From Nicotiana tabacum (lineage: Eukaryota; Streptophyta; Magnoliopsida; Solanales; Solanaceae), in NCBI RefSeq assembly GCF_000715075.1, contig NC_134087.1, positions 129,757,518-129,821,517 of the forward strand: 64,000 nt of DNA, written 5' to 3'. Under the pieces are notes generated by a model. The model worked only from the letters and a program-made list of their open reading frames with translations, was not told where the DNA came from and did not search any database. Shown here piece by piece: positions 12,065 through 23,582 of this stretch. Every line of letters starts with the position of its first letter. Positions within the stretch are counted from its first letter, which is position 1. A program made the position numbers and the translations under genes.

Positions 12065-12229
12065 GAGAGATCCCCAGCACATATATTGAGGATACTAAAA
12101 GATCCTCAGGATACCGAGAGATCCCCAACACGTATATTGAGGATACTAAGAGATCCTCGGGATACCGAGAGATCCCCAACACACCTATTGAGGATACTAA
12201 GAGATCCTTAGGATACTGAGAGATCCTTG
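12065..12229 (+). repeat. 51-bp minisatellite in the 5' LTR (3 units)
   Basis: Units are 12065-12115, 12116-12166 and 12167-12217, plus a partial. Each starts GAGAGATCCC and contains ATTGAGGATACTAAGAGATC. The 51-bp period is divisible by three, which leaves an open frame of repeated peptide; this is not a gene. Confidence 0.9.
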
Positions 12230-12604
12230 GTTGTTATCTTTGTGCTGAGTTGTAATACTTCTGTGATTATTTTGTCTCTGTTATAGTTGTTGTTATTCTT
12301 ATTATCCTGTGTTACTTCATATTGTTAGAATTTAATTATATTGTCATATTCTATATTGTCTTACCTCGTTTTTCAGCTATAATCAGTAGGGCCCTGACCT
12401 TCCTCATCACTACCGACCGAAGTTAGGTTTGGCACTTATTGAGTACCGTTGTGGTGTACTCATGCCCTTTCTGCGCATGTTTTTCATGTGCATATCCAGG
12501 TACTTCGACTCAGTCCTACTACCCTTGAGGCGAGGTGATCCTCCAGAGACTTCAAGGTATATCTGCCACATCCGCAGACTGAGAAGTCCCTTTCCACTCT
12601 CTCT

Positions 12605-13810
12605 GGAGCCGTCAGAGGTCGGGGTCGGGGTAGAGGTCGAGGACAAGCACATGGTGCAACCATGGTACCTGCACGAGCTGCCACCGAGGTGCCACCAGCA
12701 GTTCCAGCCAGAGTCCAGGCACCTAATACGCCTACTGCTACTACCACTCCAGCTCTCCAGGAGACCCTTGCACAGTTCATGTGCATGTACACCACTCTGG
12801 CTCAGGCAGGGTTGCTTCCCCTTGCTGAAGCTACATCTCAAGCCGGGGGAGGAGCACATACTCCCACCGCCCACACTCCTGAGCAGCGAATGCATGTTGA
12901 TCAGGTCCTAGAGATTATTCCTATACAGCCTGCAGTCCCAAATCAGCCCGAGGACAGGCAACGGCTTCCGAGGATGAGCAGTTGAGGCTTGAGAGGTTCA
13001 AGAAGTACAAGCCTCCTGTATTTAGTTTCCTAGCATCAGATGATGCTCTGGGATTTCCAGATGAGTGCTACCGTATCCTCCGTACCATGTGTATATCCGG
13101 ATCGAGCGGGGTTTCCTTCACTACCTTCCAGCTTCGAGGAGCCGCCTATGAGTGGTGGCATACCTATGAGTTAGACAATCTAGATGAGGCAGCTTCCCTG
13201 ACTTGGACTCAGTTTTTAGATATGTTCCTCAAAGCCTCAGGGATGCATGACACGCGGAGTTTGAGCATTTGCACCAGGGTACCATGACTTTCTCGAAGTA
13301 TGCTGTCCGTTACACTAGCTTAGCTAGACATGCCTCAGCCTTGGTTTCTACTATTTGCGAGAGGGTTCGCCGATTATTGAAGGGCTTATTCCCTGCATCA
13401 GGTCTAGCATGGCTCACGATTTGGAAACGGATATTTCTTATCAGCAGGTGGTGAGCATTGATAGGAGGATAGAGGGTATGCATACTAGGGATAGAGAGGA
13501 GAGGGAGGCCAAGAGGCCTCGAGAGTTGGGCCATTATTTTGGTGCCCGTGCTCCAACTGTAGTTTGTCATGGTAGGGGTTATATGAGTTGCCCCGTTCAT
13601 TCAGCTCTTCCAGCAGCCAGTGGTATTCCAGCTCCTCCTAGGCCTCATGAGCCTTATTATGCACCTCCAGTATCTAGTGCGCCTCCTACGCATGATGCTT
13701 TCAGAGGTCAGTCCAGTGGACCTGGCCCGATCCAGTCACATCCACCACATCCTCCCAAAGCTTGTTTTGAGTCTGGTGACACACGCCATGTAGTGAGGGA
13801 TTGCCCTTGA
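12605..13810 (+). pseudogene. Tekay-like gag, 5'-truncated and frameshifted
   Basis: It begins abruptly in an Arg/Gly-rich stretch at the deletion junction. One frame runs to about 12985, then another carries the gag core (12970-13290) with ERFKKYKPP, FQLRGAAYEWW and TWTQF. A further frame carries RVRRLLKGL, DISYQQVVSI and REEREAKR (13270-13540), then a Pro-rich stretch and the zinc knuckle at about 13761-13806. The knuckle reads CFESGDTRHVVRDC: the second Cys of the CCHC box is Ser. A TGA at 13807-13809 follows. Gag would form the particle and package RNA; this copy cannot. Confidence 0.85.
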
Positions 13811-15830
13811 CTTGGGAGGTGTGCACCTCTACAAACTTCTCAGCGACAGCGTGCCCCGCAGAGTTATCATGCTATGGTTACAACTCCAGTTGCTACCCAG
13901 CTGCTCAGTTAGCTAGAGCTGGAGGTCGGAGAGGTAGAGGTCGCCCTAGAAGGGTGGGGGGTAGGCCAGATATTATGCCCTTCCTGCCCGTACCAAGGCT
14001 ATCGCCTCCAATTCTATCATCACAGGTATTATCCTAGTTTATCATAAAGATGCATCAGTTTTATTCGATCCAGGATTCACCTATTCTTATGTGTCTTCTT
14101 ATTTTGCCCCGCATTTGGGTGTATCTCGAGATTTTTTGAGTTCCGCTGTTTATGTTTCTACTCCTGTGGGAGATTCCCTTATTATGGACCACGTTTATCG
14201 ATCGTGTGTGGTTGCTCTTAGTGGTTTTGAGACCAAAGCCGATTTATTATTGCTCAGCATGGTAGATTTTGATGTTATGTTAGGCATGGACTGGTTGTCT
14301 CTTATGCTATTCTTGAATGTCATGCCAAAACCGTGACACTGGCTATGCTAGGTGTATCGCGAGTAGAGTGGAGGGGTACCTTAGATAATACTTCCAGTAG
14401 AGTTATTTCATTCCTTATGGCTCAACGTATGGTTGAGAAGGGGTGTGACGCGTATCTAGCTTATGTGAGAGATGTCAGTATTGATACCCCTACAGTTGAT
14501 TCAGTCCCAGTAGTACGGGATATTTTGATATGTTTCCAGCTGATCTTCCAGACATGCTGCCCGATAGAGATATTGATTTTGGCATTGATCTGTTGCCAGG
14601 CACTCAACCCATTTCTATTCCCCCGTATCGTATGGCCTTTCCTGAGTTGAAGGAGTTGAAGGATCAGTTACAGGAATTTCTTGATAAGGGTTTTATTCGG
14701 CCCAGTGTATCACCTTGGGGTGCTCCTATCTTGTTTGTGAAGAAAAAGGATGGTTCTATGCGTATGTGCATTGATTATCGCCAGTTGAACAAAGTTATAG
14801 TGAAGAACCGTTATCCTTTGCCCGTATTGATGATTTGTTTGACCAGCTATAGGGTGCACGAGTGTTTTCTAAGATTGACTTGCGTTCAGGTTACCATCAG
14901 TTGAAGATTCGGGAGCCAGATATCTCGAAGACTGCTTTCAGGACTCGGTATGTTCATTACGAGTTCCTTGTCATGTTATTTGGGCTGACCAATGCCCCAA
15001 CAACCTTCATGCATTTGATACACAGTGTGTTCCGGCCATATCTTGACTCGTTCATCATTGTCTTTATTGATGATATTCTGGTATACTCCCAGAGTCTGGA
15101 AGATCATGAGCAGCACCTGAGGACAGTGCTTCAAACTTTGAGGGAAAAGAAGTTATATGCAAGGTTCTCTAAATGTGAGTTTTGGTTGGATTCTGTGGCA
15201 TACTTAGGCCGCGTGGTATCGAGTGAGGGTATTCAGATGAATCCAAAGAATGTGGAAGCAGTGCAGAGTTGGCCCAGACCATCCTCAACTATAGAGATCC
15301 GCAGTTTTCTTGGCTTGGCGGGTTATTACCATCGATTTGTTGAGGGGTTTTCATCTATTGCAGCCCCTATGACCAGGCTGACCCAGAAGGATGCTCCATT
15401 CCAGTGGATAGAAGAGTGTGAGGCGAGCTTTCAAAAGCTCAAGACAGCTTTGACTACAACCCCAATTTTGATATTGCCTACAGGTTCGGGGTCTTATACC
15501 ATCTATTGTGATGCTTCGAGGATTGGCCTTGGAGCGGTATTGATGCAGGACGGTAGGGTGATTGCCTATGAGTCCAGACAGTTGAAGGTACATGAGAAGA
15601 ATTATCTTGTCCATGATCTCGAGTTAGTTGCTATTGTTCACGCCTTGAAGATCTAGCATCATTATCTGTACAGTGTGCCTTGTGAGATTTATACTGATCA
15701 CCAGAGTTTGCAATATTTATTCAAGCAAAAGGACCTTAATTTGCATTAGAAAAGGTGGTTAAAGCTGTTGAAGGATTATGATATCACTATTTTGTATCAC
15801 CCGGGCAAGGCCAATGTGGTGGCCGATGCT
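13811..15830 (+). pseudogene. Tekay-like protease, reverse transcriptase and RNase H, broken
   Basis: The protease lies at about 14041-14340: the active-site region reads LFDPGFTYSYVSS (D-P-G in place of D-S/T-G) and a flap-side VMLGMDWLS follows. RT is at about 14560-15330, with [29 protein letters not shown], the catalytic FIDDILVY box at about 15062-15085, and [11 protein letters not shown]. RNase H is at about 15390-15830, with [13 protein letters not shown], a stop at 15654-15656 and another near 15750. Reading needs frame changes around 14330-14540 and 14830-14870. Many lesions fit C-to-T change (for example CAG to TAG), as expected for methylated, decaying repeats. Confidence 0.9.
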
Positions 15831-17395
15831 TTGAGCTGCCGGACAGAGAGTTTGGGGAGTTTAGCTTATTTACTAGTAGCGGAGAGGCCCATGGCGATGG
15901 ATGTTCAGGCCTTAGCCAGCCAGTTTGTGAGATTGGATCTTTCGGAGCCCAGTCGGGTTCTCGCTTGCATGGTTTCTTGGTCTTCCTTATTTGATCGTAT
16001 CTGGGAGCGTCAGTTTGATAACCCTCATTTGCTTGTCCTCAAGGACAAAGTTCATACATAGCGATGCCAGAGATGTGACAATTGGTGATGACGGGGTGTT
16101 AGGGATGCAGGGTTAGATTTGTGTACCCAATGTTGATGGGTTTCGGGATTTGATTCTAGAGGAGACCCATTGTTTGCTGTATTCCATTCATCTGGGTGCC
16201 GCGAAGATGTACCAGGATTTGAGACAACACTATTGGTAGAGGCGGATGAAGAAAGATATAGTTGGGTTCGTAGCTCGGTGTCTCAATTGTTAGCAGGTGA
16301 AGTACGAGCACTAGAGACCGGGTGGGTTGCTTCAACATATAGAGATTCCAGAGTGGAAGTGGAAGCGGATCACTATGGACTTTGTACTTGGGCTCCCACG
16401 GAGTTTGAGGAAGTTCGATGCCATTTGGTTGATTGTGGATCGACTGATCAAGTCCGCGCACTTCATTCCTGTGTGTACTACCTATTCTTCGGAGCGGTTG
16501 GCGGAGATTTATATCCAGGAGATTGTTCATCTACATGGTATTCCAGTTTCCATCATTTAAGATAGAGGTACTCATTTCACATCACGGTTCTGGAGGGATG
16601 TACAGCATGAGTTGGGAACTCGGGTGGAGTTGAGTACAGCATTTCACCTTCAGACGGACGGACAGTCTGAGCGCACTATTTAGATTCTTGAGGATATGCT
16701 CTGTGTGCGTGTGATTGAGTTTGGAGGGTCTTGTGATCAATTCTTTCCATTGACAGAGTTTGCCTACAACAACAGCTATCAGTCCAGCATTCAGATGGCA
16801 CCGTACGAGGCTTTATATGGTAGGCAGTGTAGATCCCCGGTGGATTGGTTTGAGCCGGGTAAAGCTAGATTATTGGGCACAGACTTGGTTCAGGATGCGT
16901 TGGAGAAGGTTAAGGTGATTCAGGATAGACTCCGTACATCCCAGTCCAGACAGAAGAGTTACGCGAACCAGAAGGTTCGTGATGTTTCCTATATGGTTGG
17001 GGAGCGGGTTTTGCTTTAGGTTTCGCCTATGAAGGGCGTTATGAGATTTGGGAAGAAAGGGAAGTTGAGTCCAAGGTTTATTGGTCCTTTTGAGATATTG
17101 TGGCGTGTTGGGGAGGTTGCTTATGAGCTTGCCTTACCTCCCAGCTTGGAAGGTGTTCATCCGGTATTTTATGTTTCAATGCTTCGGAAGTATCATAGTG
17201 ATCCGTCACACGTGATGGATTGCAGTTCAGTCTAGTTGGACAAGGATCTATCTTATGTTGAGGAGCCAATGGCAATATTGGACAGATAGGTTTGAAAGTT
17301 GAAGTAAAAGAACATTGCATCAGTGAAGGTTCAACAGTGGGGTCAGTCGGTCGAGGAGACGACCTGTTACCTTCATCTTTTCACTACTTCAGGTA
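15831..17395 (+). pseudogene. Tekay-like integrase with chromodomain-like tail, broken
   Basis: The zinc-binding HHCC region spans about 16165-16320 in a mixed frame. The catalytic core starts near 16327, with EWKWKRITMDF for the first Asp. The second Asp is in DRGTHF just after a stop at 16558-16560, and the Glu is in DGQSERT at about 16660-16680, followed by another stop. AEFAYNNSYQSS and MAPYEALYGR follow, then the GPF(E)ILWRVGEVAYELALP module (17080-17140) and HPVFYVSMLRKY. Remains of a chromodomain-like segment extend to about 17395. The integrase would insert the cDNA, and chromodomains guide it to chromatin; both are inactivated here. Confidence 0.88.
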
Positions 17396-17428
17396 TGTCT
17401 CTATGCTCGTTCGAGGACGAACATATGT

Positions 17429-17443
17429 TTAAGTGTAGGAGGA
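17429..17443 (+). other. Polypurine tract of the Tekay-like element
   Basis: TTAAGTGTAGGAGGA lies directly before the 3' LTR start TGTAACGACC at 17444. Its position and purine content fit the plus-strand primer of gypsy elements. Confidence 0.8.
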
Positions 17444-20264
17444 TGTAACGACCCGGCCGGGCATTTTCAGAATTAATGCTTCGATCCCCTATTAACTGCA
17501 TTCCCCGTGTTTGTTTCTGCTATTATGAGTTGCCGGAAGGATTTATTTGGAGTTTCGGAGAGTTTTGGGACACTTAGTCCCTAAATGAGAGTTTAAGCTT
17601 TAGAATTTGGATTGTAGTCGGAGCAGTGTAAAGACGGCCTCAGAATGGAATTCTATCGGTTCTGTTAGCTCCGTTGGGTGATTTCGGGCTTAGAGGCGTG
17701 TTCAGATTGTGTTTTGGAGGTCCGTAGCTTATTTAGGCTTGAAATGCCGAAAGTTAACTTTTTGAAGTTTCCAGTTTGATAGTGAGATTTTTATCTAATG
17801 GCCGGAATGGAATTCCGTAAGTTGGAGTAGCTCCGTAGTGTTGAATGTGACGTGTGTGCAAAATTTCAGGTTATTCGGACGAGGGTTGATAGACTTTTTG
17901 ATCGAAAGCGTAATTTGACAGTTTTTGGAGTTCTTAGGCTTGAATCCGATGTTAAATTGGTGTTTTGATGTTGTTTTGAGCGTTACAAAGGTTGGAACAA
18001 GTTCGTATGATGTTTTAGGATTGGTTGGCAGGTCTAGTTGAGGTCCCGAGGGCCTCAGGTGAGTTTCGGGTGCTTAACGGAAATTGATTTTGGACTTAGG
18101 CGAAAATCTGATTGTTGAACCTGTCATAACCGCACCTGCGTGTGTGGGACCGTAGGTGTGGCACCGCAGAAACGGCTAGGTGACTGCAAAAGCGAAATTT
18201 GGTCAAGGCTCAAGAAGTTGTAGGTGCGAGAAATGGAACCCACCTGCGAGACCGCAGGTACGGAAAGGCAGTCGCAGAAGTGGAAATTTGGGTTTAATTG
18301 GAAGTCGCAGGTGCGACTTGGTCTACGTAGAAGCGGGACCGCATGTGCGATCCCAGGGCCGCAGATGCGGTTTCACTAGTCAATAAAGGGAAAAAATGAG
18401 GGTTTAGTCTCAAAACATGGAAAAATTAATTTGGGAGCTCGGGATTGGCAATTTTGAGAGAGATTTTCACTAGGGTATTTTGGGTAAGTAATTATTACTC
18501 GGTTTTGATTAATTTCCATGAATCTATGCTTAAATTCATCCTTTGAATTCGAATTTTGGGTGAAAGTTTGGAGAAAAATTGGGAAAAGTTCTTAGGCCAA
18601 ATTTTGGGGTTTTGATCTAGAATTTGATGTCGGATTGGAATAATTTTGGTATAAATGAACTCGTGAGAGTATGAGGATTCTAAATTAGTAAATTTTACCC
18701 GACTCCGAGACATGAGCCCGAGGGGCGTTTTGGTCATTTTTCCTAATTTCGCGTATTAGCTTTGAATTAATTAGTGGAATCAGTTACTTAAAGTTATAGT
18801 TACATTATGCAATTGATTTGAATAGATTTGGGTCATTTGGAGTCGTGTACTCGTGGCAAGAATGTGGTTTTGAGTTAATTTTTGAGCCGGTTCGAGGTGA
18901 GTGGCTTGCCTAACCTTGTGTGGGGGAACTCCCCTTAGAATTTGGTATTATTGATATTTGAAATGTCTTGTATGTGAGGTGATGAGTGCGTACTTGTGCT
19001 AATTCTTGAAAATCATGTTTTCATCAAGTAACTATAATTGTATTTCCTTTCCTGTTTAGACTACTTGCAATTTAAGCCTGTTGTTAGCTTAGGGAAGCAT
19101 GTCTAATTGACTTAATTTCTTTACTTGCTCAAACTACCTTATTTGGATTATGTGCAGTGTGCGAGGTTAGAAATCCTGTTTTACCTTGGTATGACATTTG
19201 AATTGAATTGAGCATTCTTCGTGTTGGAGTATTCTTCGTGTTACTGTTGTGTTTTTACTTTGGAACCACGGGACGGTATTTCGGGAGATTCCCCTGCCTG
19301 TTTACTTTGGGACTACGGATTTGTATTCCGAGAGATCCCCTGCATATATATTGATTTGGACTGTAGTGCGGGATACAGAGAGATCCCTAACATGTATATT
19401 GAGCATACTAAGAGATCCTCAGGATAGCGAGAGATCCCCAGAACATATATTGAGGATACTAAAAGATCCTCGGGATACCGAGAGATCCCCAGCACGTATA
19501 TTGAGGATACTAACAGATCCTCGGGATACTGAGAGATCCCCAGCACACCTATTGAGGATACTAAGAGATCCTCAGGATACTGAGAGATCCCCGATTGTTA
19601 TATTTATGTTTAGTTGCATTCCTTCTGTGATTATTTTGTCTCTGTTATAGTTGTTGTTATTCTTATTATCATGTGTTACTTCATACTATTAGCATTTAAT
19701 TATATTGTCGTATTCTATATTGTCTTACCTCGTTTTTCAGCTATAATCATTAGGGCCATGACCTTCCTCGTCACTACTCGACCGAGGTTAGGCTTGACAC
19801 TTATTGAGTACCGCTATGGTGTACTCATGCCCTTTCTGCGCATGTTTTTCATGTGTAGATCCAGGTACTTCGGCTCAGTCCTACTACCCTTGAAGCGAGG
19901 TGATCCTCCAGAGATTTCAAGGTATATCTGCCGCGTCCGCAGACCGAGGAGTCCCTTTCCACTCTCTCTTATAGTTTTAGCCCTTCTGTATTTATCTTGA
20001 TTTAGACATTCTGGAGTTAGAGCACAATGTAGTATTCATAACTTGTGATTTCATGAGATTCCGGATTTTGGGAATTGTTCAGTTTTTGAGATCTTGTATT
20101 GGTATATGCCGAGCAGCATCTTAAACATTTCTATATTTGTTTATCTTCAGTTTTTAGTAGTTTTTCCGCATTTTAGTTCTTTTTCCGCAATTGTTAGGCT
20201 TACCTAGTCGTAGAGACTAGGTACTGTCACGACCGTTCACGGAGGGCGAACTTGGGTCGTGACA
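17444..20264 (+). repeat. 3' LTR of the Tekay-like element, full length (2821 bp)
   Basis: It starts TGTAACG and ends GTCGTGACA. It has the CGCAGGTGCG-type cluster (18130-18372), a four-unit 51-bp minisatellite (19378-19592), and a terminal 295 bp that the 5' LTR lacks. The length difference over the shared part is 64 bp, of which 51 bp is one minisatellite unit. Confidence 0.9.
19378..19592 (+). repeat. 51-bp minisatellite in the 3' LTR (4 units)
   Basis: Units are 19378-19428, 19429-19479, 19480-19530 and 19531-19581, plus a partial. This is one unit more than in the 5' LTR. Each unit holds imperfect GATCC...GGATAC dyads. Confidence 0.9.
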
Positions 20265-21789
20265 AGTAGGTTCAGCAGGATAGCAAAGTAACACATAGAT
20301 AGCCTCACATTGAAAGAAATTTGAGAAGAAACAGGCTTGCAAGGTATACATAGATTATCATTCATGACACTAAATTAAGTGAGGCCTAAGAGGTTCAGAT
20401 TAAGCTAAGCATGCATCCTAGGGTCATGCTAATTAGTATTTAGACATGATGGCGACACACATTGTAATACCAGGAGAAACAGGGTATCAAGTGAACAAAG
20501 TCTAGACTGGAAACATATTAGCATAGAAGCAAGATCATTGATAGAAAATGGTTTTAACACAACTTACAATATATTGTACATGCAAGACAGACATTGTAGA
20601 GATTCAAGACAATGTGAGATAGCAAGCACATATAGGTATTGTAGGGTTGATAAAATAGTCTAATCAACTAGAGAAGACCTAAGTTATGTCATAAACAAAA
20701 TGGTTCAAGCAGGGTAAAGAGAACAAATTGAGATAACTGGCAAGGTCTCAGTCAATCACTAATGGGTTAGGGGATCACGCTGAGTGACAAAATCACATCT
20801 AGGCACCCATACGTTTAAGAGGATCAAACTATCCAAGTTAGGCTTAGTCAAACTCAAAACTAGTAGCATTGGGGGGAAATTAGATGCTAACAGACTTAGA
20901 ACAAGGTAAATTAACAAGATCGTGCACAAAAATAATCCAGAAAATATAATAAGCAAGGAATTTCAGAGGTGAGAACACATGCAAAGCAAAGACGCATAGG
21001 GATGGAACTGCAAGAGTCAAGTAACTTACCAGTTAATCATACAACAATAAAGAACAAAAGAACCACAAGAACCCAGAAACCTCGATGCGTCAAAGTTCCC
21101 AAGAGCTTCAAAAGAACCTCGGGAAATGCTCGCACCAAGAACAAGTTAATTAACAAGATGCTAATGGCCTTGGCTTTCATTCGACCAATACAGAATACCA
21201 AGCAATAGAATAGCAAAAACCCCAAATTTTATTTAAAAATCGATTTGAAAGTCTGTCCCAAAAGGGGAAAAGGAAGGGGTTTATATAGTAGTCAAAAAGC
21301 GAGCAAACATATATGGAAACAGAATAATTTAAACAACAAACAAGGAAAAGAAATATGCAAATCCATTTGAAATCAATTTAAGAGAAAAATCTATACACAC
21401 TAGTTTTTTAGGGAAAGTGTAAATCAGCAGAATCTAAACAAAATCGGACTCACACAGTGTAGTATTGAACATATATAGACAAAATAGCGCTCAGAATCAA
21501 AGATTCGAACCACCTTGGTTCAATTTTGGAAGATATCGCTTGCCATGTTTAGGCAAGCACCTAGGTAACACCACAAACGGATAACCAGTAGCGAAAGGAG
21601 ACCAATAAGGTAAGGGAATCAGTGATTGATTCCATCTTAGGGTCGAATTCGAAGAGATTGAGATGCAGCGGCTAGGGTTCGTAGGAGAAGAGAGTGGAGA
21701 GATTGAGAGAGTTTAGGGGCGGCAAGTTAAAGGGAAATGGGTTAGTGTTTTAGGTCTAGGGTAATTAAAAGATGTTAGTTTGTTAGGGA

Positions 21790-21813
21790 CCGTTGATCTC
21801 TTGAGATCAACGG
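21790..21813. repeat. Perfect short hairpin in LTR B
   Basis: CCGTTGATCTC and GAGATCAACGG form an 11-bp stem with a 2-nt loop. Related CCGTTGGAT-type sequences occur near 2101-2115 and in LTR A at 24295-24322, where CCGTTGGAT faces ATCCAACG. Confidence 0.7.
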
Positions 21814-22421
21814 CTAAGATGAGAAAGGGGAGCAGGGCGAGTCGTGTAAAAAGGGTTACCGGTTGGGTTCTAAATAAAAGGGTGGTTGGTTTTGGGCTTG
21901 GGCCAATGCTGGTCCGAAAATTATTTAAAAATTGGGGTGTTATTTAAATACCCAAAATTTATCAAAATAATTTATAAAAATACTTAATAAATAAATGAAA
22001 AATATTATTTATGCACTGAGATACTTGAAATAATAGCTTTGTGTTATGAAAAATATAAAAATACTATTTTGACATAAATAACATGAATAGAGAGCCTTTG
22101 TATGTGAATATAGACTATTATTGCAAAAATAGATAAATAACTTAAAAATGCTAATGTAATTGCATGAAATGAAATAAAAATATTTGGGACATATATTATA
22201 GGTGCAAAATAATAATTTAGGTAACTAAGTCATCACAAAATAATTAAATGGATAATTAATAAATATTTATATAATTTAAATGCAAGAAAATTAATTTAAG
22301 AGCTCCAAAAAATATGGAAAATTATAGGAAATACTATTTGTAAACTAAATAATGATGCATAAAATGCTATTTTGAAGGCATGTATATATTTTGAAAAATA
22401 TGAGGACAAAATTAGGTATCA

Positions 22422-23250
22422 ATAGTGGTCGCCATTGTTTTTGATTGGAGCCTTGGAAATTTTTCCTTTAACCTTGGTAATTGTTCATAAATTTTACCTC
22501 TTCCTCTTTCTCATGATAAGAATCTTCTAACTACCATAATCTTGTGCATAACTCTCCACTCGGGTTTAAAATTGTGGACCCGTGGTCCTCTTCTTGTTGA
22601 CCAATACACTTACCCCTTCCATAGCATAAACTTTATTAGGAGCTTGAACTTGATTAAGTTGGGCCTTGGCAAGTTGAGTCATAGTTGTTTTCAATTCGGC
22701 AATAGCTTGCCCATGCTCTTGCAACTCTTTATGAATATGAATCATGTTGGGATCACCTTGTGGAACATTGGCTCGGGATTCCCAAGCCGAAGATGTTTCC
22801 GCTATCTCATCAAGAATCTCACATGCCTCTGCATAAGGTGTTTTCATAAATTTTCCTCCGGCCAATTGATTGACCACATATTGGTTCGTAGTATTAATAC
22901 CACGGTAGAAAGTTTGTTAGATCATGTTGTCAGTCATATCATTATTCGGGCACTCCTTCACCATTATTTGATACCAGTCCCAAATTTCATGCAAAGGTTC
23001 ATTGGCCTCTTGCTTGAAAGCCAATATTTCATCCCTAAGAGTAACCATGTGCTCGGGAGAGAAAAACTTAGCAATAAACTTTACCGTAAATTCATCCCAA
23101 GTATGGATTGATTAATTAGGCAAGCGTTCCAACCAATCTAAAGCTTTATCCCATAGAGAGAAGGGAAAAAGCCTTAGCCTCAAAGCATCCTTTGAAACAT
23201 TTATTTGCTTGCTCCCCCAACATGTATCCACAAAGCCCTTCAAATAGTTA
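22422..23250 (-). pseudogene. Athila-like gag fragment
   Basis: Minus-strand frames read LRLFPFSLWDKALDWLERLP (with a stop soon after), a DEFTVKFIAKFF segment, then FKQEANEPLHEIWDWYQ, FYRGINTTNQYVVNQLAGG and PYAEACEILDEIAETSSAW, ending in a coiled HKELQEHGQAIAELKTTM stretch. This is the gag core pattern of plant Athila-type gypsy elements. It is cut at one end by LTR B (22421) and at the other by an LTR fragment (23251). Its open piece is 22566-22877. Confidence 0.75.
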
Positions 23251-23582
23251 TGTCACGACCTAAACCGATGGGCCACGACGGGTACCCGGTACCTTACTCA
23301 ACCGAATGCCAACGTAACGTATCTTTCGTATCATACTATCATAGGTAAATGAGTCGGAGAGGCTTTCGTGAGATAAGTAGAATAAACATAAGAGAATACC
23401 TGATATAGAATGACCCAACCTGATATAGAAACTTACATATGTGATATACGGGCCTATAAGGCCAACATGTTCATTCGTAAACTCAAAACATACGCCGACA
23501 GGGCCATACAAGTATCCATATACATGACATATGTCTACAATACTCTAAGATTACACAATATCATAAAAGTTGGGATAGATCC
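23251..23582 (-). mobile_element. Inverted 3' end of a family C LTR
   Basis: Its reverse complement closely matches 31019-31353 and ends in GGTCGTGACA, so it is the last ~330 bp of the same LTR family in the opposite orientation. It abuts the Athila-like gag at 23251 and the start of LTR A at 23583. ORFs on both strands here are incidental. Confidence 0.8.

Larger units (their letters stand above)
10143..12604 (+). repeat. 5' LTR of the Tekay-like element, 3' end deleted
   Basis: It aligns with 17444-19969 of the 3' LTR. After ACTCTCTCT at 12604 the sequence jumps straight into gag coding (an Arg/Gly-rich stretch), while the 3' LTR continues for another 295 bp. It holds CGCAGGTGCG-type hairpins (10829-10860 and 10938-10961) and a 51-bp minisatellite (12065-12229). 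Short ORFs at 10879-11157 and 11912-12211 come from these repeats. Confidence 0.85.
10143..20264 (+). mobile_element. Degenerate Tekay-like chromovirus (Ty3/gypsy) inserted in LTR B
   Basis: The element starts TGTAACAACCCGG and ends GGTCGTGACA. The 5-bp direct repeat AGTAG flanks it at 10138-10142 and 20265-20269, which fixes both ends. The order is 5' LTR, gag, protease, RT, RNase H, integrase, chromodomain-like tail, PPT and 3' LTR on the plus strand. The 5' LTR has lost its last ~295 bp together with the PBS and the start of gag. The LTRs differ by about 15 positions in their first 175 bp by eye, and gag-pol has many stops, so it is an old copy. Confidence 0.9.
8032..22421 (-). mobile_element. 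5' LTR of the Tat/Ogre-like element (LTR B), split by a Tekay-like insertion
   Basis: On the minus strand it begins TGATACCTAATTTTG at 22421 and ends ...GCGACAGCA at 8032, next to the PBS. Removing the insertion at 10143-20264 and one 5-bp target copy leaves about 4.26 kb, a size known for Ogre-type LTRs. A stretch near 9960-10000 and one near 21090-21140 resemble each other, consistent with internal repetition. Long parts are AT-rich and non-coding. The upstream neighbour is an Athila-like gag, so this element probably inserted into that older one. Confidence 0.65.

Noticed and set aside
11912..12211. 99-residue ORF of repeated R-S-P-T-R-I-L-R-I-L text
   Set aside because: It is the translation of the 51-bp LTR minisatellite, whose period is a multiple of three; the 3' LTR gives similar ORFs on both strands.
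12410..12911. 160-residue ORFs on both strands spanning the LTR/gag junction
   Set aside because: They cross the deletion breakpoint and read gag in the wrong frame or strand; the real gag frames are others.
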